From Smittium culicis (taxonomy: Eukaryota > Kickxellomycota > Harpellomycetes > Harpellales > Legeriomycetaceae), in assembly GCA_001970855.1 (NCBI GenBank), contig LSSN01005850.1, positions 1 to 15,295 of the forward strand: DNA of 15,295 nucleotides, given 5' to 3'. The first letter of the stretch is position 1. The number at the start of each line of letters is the position of its first letter. This document shows positions 7,596-15,295 of the stretch, piece after piece. The notes under the pieces were generated by a model, which searched no databases, was not told the DNA's origin, and was given only the letters and a program-made list of their open reading frames with translations. Made by a program: the position numbers and the translations under genes.

Positions 7596-10572
7596 ATGGC
7601 CAGGAAGAAGCCCTATAGCGTCAAACAGAAAAAGGCTCAATTGCAAGAGAAACGCGCCAAAAAGCGTGACCAAGCTGGTAATTTTAACTCTAGAATTATT
7701 TTATTGTCTTTCAATATTAGTGTATTATATCAGTAATACACGTTTTACACCCTTAATTGTTGTTATTATAGAGAAAGAATATGATTTCCAAAGTATCGAT
7801 ATAGTCGAAAAAATACAAAATGAAAAACAAGAAATTGAACCTCCTAGACCACTAGAGACCAAAGTTGTTCATAAAAGCGAAACTAAAGAAAAATTGATTT
7901 CTAAATTCGAAAAGCTTTCTGTTGAACAAATTGCTAAAAATAAAGAGCTTTCTATGAAGCCTCTAAACAGGTTATCTAAATTTGACTTGGAGGTCTCTGA
8001 AGATTCCCCATTCATCCAAGGCTTGGACATCCCTTTCCGCCCCTCGTGGAATTTCGATATGTCAAAGCAAGAAGTCGAAAGAAACGAAGCCCTATACTTC
8101 GAGGATTGGGTCAAAAAAGTCGAAGAAAAGCAAGAAAAAGACAAAATTAGCCTTTTTGAAAAAAACCTGGAGGTAATTTCATATTTCTTGTGTTATTCCT
8201 TATCCTATTATAAGCTTTTATCTTTTTTAAAATAAAAAATCATATATTACAACGCTTAAAATTTAATTTACGACTACCGATTTATATAAACAATCACACT
8301 TTGCACATTGAAAGGTTTGGAGACAATTGTAACATCAATTTATTTACTTCCTCTAGTTAAATTTACTTGTTAATTTTTTAGCTCATTCCTTTTGAATAAA
8401 ACATCAATTACTTTAACCTGTTTAAAATTTGTCAATTAATTAATTAGATGGCGAGTTCTTGAGATTAGTGACATTTTACTACTTGTTGTGGACATCAGAC
8501 AGCCCTTATTACACTTCCCTCCATCTTTATATTCCTTTGTTAGAGATAGTTTAAAAAAAAAATTAATAGTTGTTTTGAATAAGGTACTTTCCTTTTTTGC
8601 CACACTATCTTCAGTATTTTCATATTATTGAATTTAACTCTTTACTTTTAATTCTTTTTCTATTTATCTTTTTCCTCATAACTATCTAACCACATTAAGG
8701 TTGATCTGGTCTCAAGCTCCACCGTTTACGCTTGGAAAAAATACCTTGAATTAAAGTTTCCTGGAATAATCATCTCTGAGTTTACATGCTATAAAAATGA
8801 TCACGTTTTACTCGAGGATTCGAACTTGGGTAAAAAATTTACTAAAATCACATTCTAAATTTAGTACTTTAAATATTTATCTCGATTTAGCTTTCAAATA
8901 TGCATTTATAGTCTTCAATTTACGTCTTATTTGACTAAACCTTAAAAATACATATTTATTTCTTAATCTTTCGAATTAGCTGAACTAAAAATGAACAAAA
9001 AAAGACCAAAGAAGCGCATACATGATAACTCAAACGCTTCAAAATTATTTGAGCTATGTAGACACGCCGACCCTAACAAAGAAAACGTCATTGTTGATTG
9101 GGATAAAATTATTGAAAAATATAGTCAAGATTCTATTAGTGCAAATTTAAACACTTTACCCGAATACGAACCAGAAGACGCTTCAGATTATGTAGACAGC
9201 TCGGATTCAGAATCTGACGAGGCCCTTGAAACTCGTAAAGTAGAAGGTATTGCCCTCTCTTTTTATTTATATAATAAACATTAACTAAATTTTTTCTGTG
9301 ATGCATCAACTTCCTTATTCATGAAAACATTTGTCATTTAAAAAAATAACTTATCTTTCTGGTTATCTATTAATATTTCCTAGAATACAGAGACTTTGCC
9401 TCATCTTCAAAATATGTGACCATTGGACTAATCGGTACCTTTATCAAATACTTTATCCATTACAGGACTCTCTAATAATTTCCATCAAGTAACAATCAAT
9501 TTATATCATTATTTAAATTTTAAAAAATATAGGACAGCCAAATGTAGGAAAAAGTACGATTATAAACAGCTTAATGGGAAAAACAGTTGTAAGTTCAAGC
9601 AGAACTCCTGGCCACACAAAACACTTTCAAACTATTCATATATCTGAAACGCTACGATTATGTGATTGCCCAGGCCTTGTTTTTCCTTGTTTCATTGACA
9701 GACCACTGCAGATTCTTATGGGGCTATATAATATTGCTCAAGTCCAAGAACCTTATTCCTCGATTCTCTATTTGGTAAACGTTAACCTCTCATAGCATCT
9801 GATTTTCGAATTTCCTATAAATCTATTGTATAACCTACTTTTTTTTTTTATGGATTAGGCTGAACGAGTTCCAGTTGAAAAAATTCTTTCTTTAACCATG
9901 CCAGATACTACAAACTCCAAAGTTTGGTCTGCTTGGAACATTGCTGAATGTTTGTACATTTATTATTACTGATTAGCGCAATATTTGCTTTATAAAATTT
10001 TTTTTGATTTTATTCGTAGCTTTTATATTACAAGTCATATCTAATTCCATTTCAAATATTTTTGTCGTTAGCTTACGCGATCGATCGTGGGTTCTATACT
10101 TCCCGCGCAGCTAGACCTGACACTTACCGAGCAGGTATAGAATATTGTTAACATATTAAAAAACATTTATTTACATTGAATAGTATCTAACTTTTCAGCG
10201 TTTCTTTCATCTCTTTTATTCAAATAATTCTAACTAATTTCTAATTTGAATTATGTAGGCCTAGCTATACTTAAACTTTGCTTAGACGGCAGAATTCTCC
10301 TTTCATTTAAGCCCCCTGGCTACTATTCAGAAGAGAACAAGTACTTGAAGCTAAAAATACAAGATGAAGAAGCAGAAAGAAAAAAGAAATATGATCACGA
10401 TAAAAAATCCAAAAATATTGATTTTAGTGAAAATAGCCGAAGAAAGGTCTCTTTAGACATTAGTTCAGCGTCAGAAGATCTTTCAGAAAGCGAAGAAGGC
10501 GACTCTAATCATGGAATAAATAGGCCTGTAAAATCCATGTTTTCAGTTCTCGAATTTGATTCAACATCCTAA
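7596..10572 (+). CDS. GNL1: GNL1-type circularly permuted GTPase (HSR1/MMR1 family), 11 exons
   Basis: Exons: 7596-7677, 7772-8172, 8315-8328, 8448-8583, 8700-8829, 8980-9246, 9384-9434, 9533-9774, 9859-9949, 10072-10134 and 10259-10572. Every junction keeps frame, giving 596 aa (human GNL1 607). The N terminus MARKKPYSVKQKKAQLQEKR is the family's basic nucleolar-type signature. RPSWNFDMSK and FEKNLEVWRQLWRVLE follow. The G motifs are in permuted order: G4 NKVD at 210-213 ahead of G1 GQPNVGKS at 361-368, G2 RTPGHT at 384-389 and G3 DCPG at 405-408. An acidic, lysine-rich insert (about 255-343) separates G4 from G1. The end has YRAGLAILKL, FKPPGYY and a Ser/Glu-rich tail. Related YlqF/Lsg1/Nog2 GTPases act in ribosome assembly; GNL1's exact step is less clear. 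Introns are 84-150 nt with GT-AG ends, one starting GTTTGT (9950). Lsg1 is excluded by the N and C termini. Confidence 0.94.
8315..8328 (+). other. GNL1: 14-nt microexon (exon 3) of GNL1
   Basis: The exon GTTTGGAGACAATT is flanked by AAAG on the left and GTAACA on the right. It adds V-W-R-Q and two bases of the next Leu codon. Skipping it joins exon 2 (phase 0) to exon 4 (phase 2 entry), shifts the frame and meets a TGA within five codons. Including it restores the family motif NLE-x-WRQLWRVLE exactly. Confidence 0.88.
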
Positions 10573-10606
10573 GGCTTACTTTCCTCCAATATATGTACTT
10601 GAATAC

Positions 10607-10612
10607 AATAAA
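10607..10612 (+). terminator. Polyadenylation signal AATAAA of GNL1
   Basis: AATAAA begins 35 nt after the TAA stop of GNL1 and is followed by T-rich sequence (10625-10640), a usual layout for a fungal 3' end. Confidence 0.5.
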
Positions 10613-11568
10613 ACGCCCACCTTCATAATTTTTTTGTTTTAATGTCTGAATAAATTCAGAGAGCTAAACTTTTTACATAATTCTAAAATAATAACTAGCA
10701 AAAGTTATAGAAGCTGGCCTGTAAAAATTTTTTTTCGTATAGTCATTATTTTATTGATTAGTTTGAAGTTTTATTTATTTTTGGAGCACATAATCACAAC
10801 TATGTCAACCAATTATAGTAGCTTATCTGTAGAATTATATTTATTTTTACATTTTAAAAGCAAGTATATTAAACACACTCATCATAGATATTGAAGCTAA
10901 AAATATATATAAAACAGTCTTATACTTAATTAAGTCATAAAAAAGTACTAGATTCTTGGCTGGATGTTTATTAATCGAATTATGTGTTTCGTAATGTATT
11001 GTTCAATTAACTTAAATTTAATAATTTATGGATTAGATTTCTAATAAATTTACTGTTAGCTATTTTTGCATTGCAAAAATGAATTGCTTTGTCTTATAGA
11101 GATCATCGAATGTTAAATATATGGAAATACCTAAATTATCTTTAGTAATTTATCAGTATTTTGCATAGCGACATAAAAAATATATTGTGGCGGTGGTGAT
11201 TTTATAGATTGAAAAAAAAAAAAAAATTATTATTATTTTTTATATCGAGTTATTTTAACCATATATAAAAGATAAAAATATAGTAGTCTTTTGGTAACTA
11301 TTCATCTGATAAATGTATTAAAACGCTATTAAATAATTATTTAAATATAATGCGAATGTAAAAAAAGTCATATTTATAAAAGCGTTATATGCATTTTTTT
11401 TTCCTTTCATAAGTCATAATGTTAATTATTGCTAAATAGAAAGACGAAAGATGGGTTGAATTGACTAAAAATTTATGCTTTATTTTTTTAAAATTAACAT
11501 ATGAGATATTCTTAGGTCAAGAGGATCATTATTGTCCTGGAATTTTATCTGATAATAATGATTAGATG

Positions 11569-11621
11569 ATACTATTATGTAAACTATTAACCCTTTAATA
11601 GTATATTCAAGTTAGTTTACA
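11569..11621. other. Interleaved inverted repeats (A-B-A'-B')
   Basis: ATACTATTA (11569-11577) pairs with TAATAGTAT (11596-11604). The directly adjoining TGTAAACTA (11578-11586) pairs with TAGTTTACA (11613-11621). Both stems are 9 bp and perfect, in the order of an H-type pseudoknot. AACCCTTT lies between B and A'. It lies about 180-230 nt past the APC8 stop codon. Confidence 0.35.
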
Positions 11622-11797
11622 ATCCCAAATAATATTTGAAGCGAACAAATAATTTAATAGAAAATGCTCTACTCTTAAAAGAAACTAACACATATTAGAT
11701 TGAGTAAAAAGACTACAAATAATGTCGTTAAATATATTTTTTTTAAACAATGAGATATAAAATATCTAAATCACTAATAAATACAAATATTAACCTA

Positions 11798-14750
11798 TCA
11801 ATTTATAGTAGTACGAATGGATTCTAGTAATTTACTAGCCTGATCAGAGAATTGGTTGTAATTTGTAGTGACATGCTTTAGGTATTCTTTAGCCATAACT
11901 TTTCTGCCCCTATCTAGTTCATAAGAGCCTAAGAAGAAGAGCGCCTCAGCAGCGAATTCATCTATTTCAGCAAAAACATTCAATTCTCTAAACCCGCTTT
12001 CTAGAATCTTCGAGCTTTCAATGCCTCTGCCCAATTCAGAAATTTCAGAAGTATTTTCAGCATCTGACTTCCATGATAAGTGGTTAATTGACCCATCGGC
12101 ATTTTCAGGGCGAAGCATAGACGAAAAATTGCTTGAATTTTCGGAACCAGGGTTAGCGTTTTGGAAACTTAGAGGCGATCCAATTTGGCTCGTTTTTCGA
12201 TTGTGGTATGAGCCCAAAATTTTAGTGTTACTCGCATCGTCACCGAGTGGACTCAAATACGAACAAACCAAAAGCCTATAATATCTCGCAGCAGGGTCCT
12301 TTAGACCCAAATCGTTGTTTAGCTTTGCTAGCTTTGACAATACACTGATTTGATTTTCAGGTGATTCGACAAGAACTCGCTTATAACACTCAATAGCTAA
12401 CGAAATCTGGTTTGATGATTCATAGCAATTTGCTAGGGCCATATTCATCCGATAATCGTTAGGCCTATTTAAATATTATTGTTGATATAATTGTGGATTT
12501 ATTTAAAATATAAAAACTGTAAAATAGATTTGATTTATCTTTATTTTGTAAAGATAAAGTCGTTTCATAAAAAAGATATTAACCTTAATTTCGAAGACTG
12601 TTGAAAATAATATATTGCATAATTTGGCAATTTTAACATCTCATACGTAAGACCAAGCCCATACCATGCGCGGTAGTCGCGCTTATTTGACTCTATAGCG
12701 TTTCGATAGGCGTAAATGGCAAGGCTGGTATTTTTCATATGCATATATTCATGTCCAAGCAAGGTGTAAGCAGAGTAGTAATCGGGATCTAGCTTTAAAG
12801 CTCTTTCAAAGTAAATAGTAGATTTTTCATGCTCACCTCGAAGACTATAATAGTTGCCTATTCAAGAGGGATAATAGATTTAGAAAATGGTGAATTAATT
12901 TAGAGGTTGCTCTTTTATATTTAATAAGTAAAAAAAATTATAAGAGAAATGACATTCATTAATTAAAATTTTTTTTTGTTTTAGAGTATTACCTACTACA
13001 CAACAAGTTTCTGGTCTATGCCTTTGAATTCGAGTACACTCCGCGGCTAGCTCAGATAATCGTTTTATATCATTCATAACATATAAAATATTTGAGTGAA
13101 CATCTACAAAATCTAAACAAAAAGGATCTTCCCTGTATCTTGACTCGAACACATTTAATGCCTCATCAAATTCTATAAAGTGGTTATATGTGTAAGTTTA
13201 TCAGATATACAGAAACATTTTTATGTTTTAAATATGCACAATGGGATAAATATAGAAAAGCTCTTCTTAGTTTTAGCTTATGTGACATACTTCGAAGGTT
13301 GTATAGGTAGACTGCTTCCATTCCAGTAACAAATGGGCTTTTAGGGAGGATAGATTTTAGTTGGTTAAAGTACTTGTAAAAAGATTGGTCTGAAGAATTA
13401 TCGCCCATAAAAAACTGAAATTCTATGTTCAAGTGGGCCATAAAAGCAAGTTTTACGAGACCCCCATTTACCAGCTCTTTTAATTGTAATATCTAAATTT
13501 AAAAAAAAAATATAAATTAAACAATTTAAAAAAAAAAAAGAAATAAAATCGATTGCCTTTTCGTTCAAATCTAAACATTTTTCTATCATCAGCCATGCAC
13601 TCCAGTTATACTCGTATTTATTTACAGACTCGATAAAATAAGAGAGTGCTTTGCTTTCCAGCCCTATTTTTTTATATAACAGTCCTAATCTACAAAAATT
13701 TAATAAGTACTAAATCATTATTAAGCTTCATAAAAATGTTCTTTTAAATCTTTATATTTTTTAAAAAACAAAAATGATATATAAGATGGATAAAATTAGT
13801 ATTCATATAATTAATGTAAAAGTTACATGAATAGCTCAAATCCATCCAACGATTCATAGTTAATTTCAACTTTATTTTTTAACTCTGTGAACTGTTTGGC
13901 TGCTTGATCTACAATTAAGAGTATTATTATTATTATCTCACTATAAGAAGATGTATTAAATAGACTAAATAAATACACATGAGATAAATTCTAAAGCTCG
14001 GCTTATATTAAAAAAAAAAAAGGCACAAGCTTCATTTACCTTTATCGAGGAATTTTCCAAGTAAATTTTTTTCAATTTTCTAAATTATAATATATATTAA
14101 GGCAATTACTTTTAGATATTATCTAATTCTATTTTAGAAGCGAATATAGTTGCAATAGTAGGATATTTCGTTGAATTGGAAATTTCCAAGTATAATTAGC
14201 ATAGATTACATTTCGAAACAAGGAAAAAGAATTGAATCAATCAAAATAAGTGAATGAACTTACTAGGAATTCCGAATACCATCTTAAAAACCTCGATTTA
14301 TTCAAAACACAATCCTTTAGTAGAAAAATTGTTTTGGAAAAGTCGCGCATGTCAAAGCTCGATTTCGCTAATGTATACACGTCTTGTTCTTTTGAGCGAT
14401 CATAACATATATCTGTTTTTAGGTTCGATTGAAAGCTACCAAATTCAAGTGTCGGCGATTTCGAATTATTTGAGGATGTTTCAAAGTGATTAAAATTTGG
14501 GGCTTTTAGAATCGATTCATTTAAATAGTTCAATTGCTCGGCTGACCTAAAGTATATATATTAAGAGTAGAAAAAAGAAGATTTTTAATTCTTAGAACAT
14601 AGAAATTCTTAAAGATAAGAGTAGCTCGATATGCTTAAATGTAATTTAAATATTAGGATAAATATCGGGTAATGTGAACCATTTTGCAGAGACAATCAAA
14701 CCTCGATCTGTGCAGTCGATATACGATTGTCGAAGCTTTTCTTTGTACAT
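11798..14750 (-). CDS. CDC23: Anaphase-promoting complex subunit 8 (CDC23), TPR protein, 9 exons
   Basis: Exons: 14750-14680, 14546-14264, 14079-14040, 13908-13827, 13689-13557, 13492-13291, 13172-12993, 12857-12584 and 12464-11798. All junctions keep frame, giving 643 aa (human 597). APC8 is a TPR scaffold of the APC/C ubiquitin ligase, which drives mitotic exit in the nucleus. The N terminus has [15 protein letters not shown], the family's APC8 domain, then [15 protein letters not shown] repeats run from about 150 to 620. The diagnostic segments are [30 protein letters not shown] (about 325-337), [11 protein letters not shown] (364-374) and [12 protein letters not shown] (388-399). A Ser/Asn-rich insert near 500-545 in the last exon is extra relative to animals. 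The Met at 14750 places the N terminus as in known APC8 proteins. A CTAAT...TTCTAG stretch just upstream (about 14771-14795) could instead be a 3' splice site for an additional 5' exon. Confidence 0.94.
13493..13556 (-). other. CDC23: Probable GC-AG intron (intron 5 of APC8)
   Basis: The upstream exon ends AACGAAAAG and the intron begins GCAATC (13556 downward), ending AAATTTAG at 13493. At 64 nt it is the shortest intron in the window. The only nearby GT sites put the next exon in a frame that stops early and loses the [11 protein letters not shown] helix. The GC site joins in phase 0 and gives a loop length within two residues of human APC8. Confidence 0.65.
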
Positions 14751-15204
14751 TAAGGCTATGTGAGCTAACTCTAGAATTAAGTAAAAAGATTAGCTTGGGC
14801 CTTTTTGTTTAATCCATGTAAACATTTAACTTTAAAAAAATCTCTAAATCACAGACCAATGATATTGGTGCATATCTATTGGCTGCATACTATTTGCTAT
14901 TTTAAGGCGAATTCAGAATACATATAAAATTATGATTTTTACTATAAATAAAAAGACAGACAGATAGCCATAATCGGCAATAGCTGAATATCTCATCAAT
15001 ACTTCCCGTATATTAAATGTATATATTTTGGTTTTGATTCAAGTTTATGCTAATTATTTTTTTTTAATAATATAAAATTTAAAGGATGAAAACAAAAAAA
15101 GTCATATCAAAGGAATATTATATTTTCAATTAAAACCCAAACGAATAGCTCTAGTAAGAACATAAAAGAACTTTTCAATAAATAAATAAATTTTTCAGAG
15201 ACCT
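14751..15204. other. Upstream region of APC8 with CCAAT-type motifs
   Basis: No gene was recognised. Within 106-132 nt upstream of the APC8 start lie CCAAT (14856-14860), ATTGG (14864-14868) and ATTGG (14878-14882). The first two form a CCAAT-GAT-ATTGG dyad. These may be promoter elements. A short (CAGA)-type run is near 14955-14970, and the rest is AT-rich. Confidence 0.4.
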
Positions 15205-15294
15205 TTATACACTGTAAAGGTACATTCCACTTCCAGGCCTGGTGGAAAAGATACTGTTGTTTAGCTCCTCCCGAGTTAGATTAGGGTAGCGCTT
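15205..15294 (-). CDS. Possible C-terminal end of a minus-strand coding region, cut by the right edge
   Basis: A frame enters from the right edge and stops at TAA (15207-15205) after 29 codons (KRYPNLTREELNNS, then RPGSGMYLYSV). Its GC content is about 45%, against roughly 30% in the adjoining 400 nt, and the boundary is sharp near 15200. It could be another retroelement fragment or the end of a host exon. I recognise no family. Confidence 0.25.
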   Translation of the reverse strand, partial: KRYPNLTREELNNSIFSTRPGSGMYLYSV

Positions 15295-15295
15295 G

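Larger units (their letters stand above)
10573..11797. other. Convergent 3' flanks of GNL1 and APC8
   Basis: No gene was recognised. The region holds a poly(A) signal for GNL1, a second AATAAA inside a CTGAAT-AA-ATTCAG palindrome near 10645-10660, a 15-A run (11212-11226), one AAAGGGTTAA (minus, 11587-11596) and an interleaved pair of inverted repeats at 11569-11621. Confidence 0.55.

Noticed and set aside
7869..8144. Frames in other registers over exon 2 of GNL1
   Set aside because: Shadows of a purine-rich exon; the GNL1 frame is fixed by homology on both sides.
8815..8830. tRNA B-box-like GATTCGAAC
   Set aside because: It lies inside GNL1 exon 5 and has no matching A box or cloverleaf.
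13398..13589. Continuous minus frame reading through APC8 intron 5
   Set aside because: It runs through T-tract codons and then leaves the TPR frame; homology resumes only in a different frame after 13493.
1..15295. CRISPR array, bacterial operon, ribosome binding sites, phage modules
   Set aside because: No regularly spaced repeats, and all protein genes are spliced eukaryotic genes.

Overview
The window reads as nuclear DNA of an AT-rich, intron-rich fungus. The reasons are short spliceosomal introns (64-184 nt), a complete-looking U2 snRNA gene, and three eukaryotic single-copy gene families. One of these, a TLDc protein, has the N-terminal myristoylation signal and the C-terminal tail typical of fungal Rtc5. 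An early-diverging lineage (for example a zoopagomycete or relative) fits the base composition, but that placement is inference.

Layout. Positions 1-627 (minus) hold the C-terminal part of a non-LTR retrotransposon polyprotein, much richer in GC than its surroundings, 5'-truncated and running off the left edge. Positions 972-1183 (minus) hold a U2 snRNA gene with a TATA box 30 nt upstream. About 2 kb follows without a recognisable gene, containing copy 1 of a diverged repeat. Positions 3211-5741 (minus) are a two-exon RTC5/MEAK7-like TLDc gene. Positions 5742-7595 are a long divergent intergenic region with repeat copy 2, a cluster of ATTGGCT (CCAAT-type) motifs and several hairpins. Positions 7596-10572 (plus) are GNL1, a circularly permuted GTPase in 11 exons, one of them only 14 nt long. 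Positions 10573-11797 are the convergent 3' flanks. Positions 11798-14750 (minus) are CDC23/APC8 in 9 exons with one probable GC-AG intron. The last ~90 bases are again GC-richer and may belong to another repeat or gene.

The exon models for GNL1 (596 aa) and APC8 (643 aa) were built by hand from splice signals and remembered family motifs; every junction keeps frame. The three protein genes have unrelated jobs: V-ATPase/TOR-associated membrane protein, ribosome-associated GTPase, and anaphase-promoting complex scaffold. There is no operon-like unit. The U2 gene is the RNA partner of the branch sites in these same introns. The least explained material is intergenic: the colinear repeat pair, the recurring 10-mer AAAGGGTTAA, the ATTGGCT cluster, and a possible second small RNA locus near 6925-7125.
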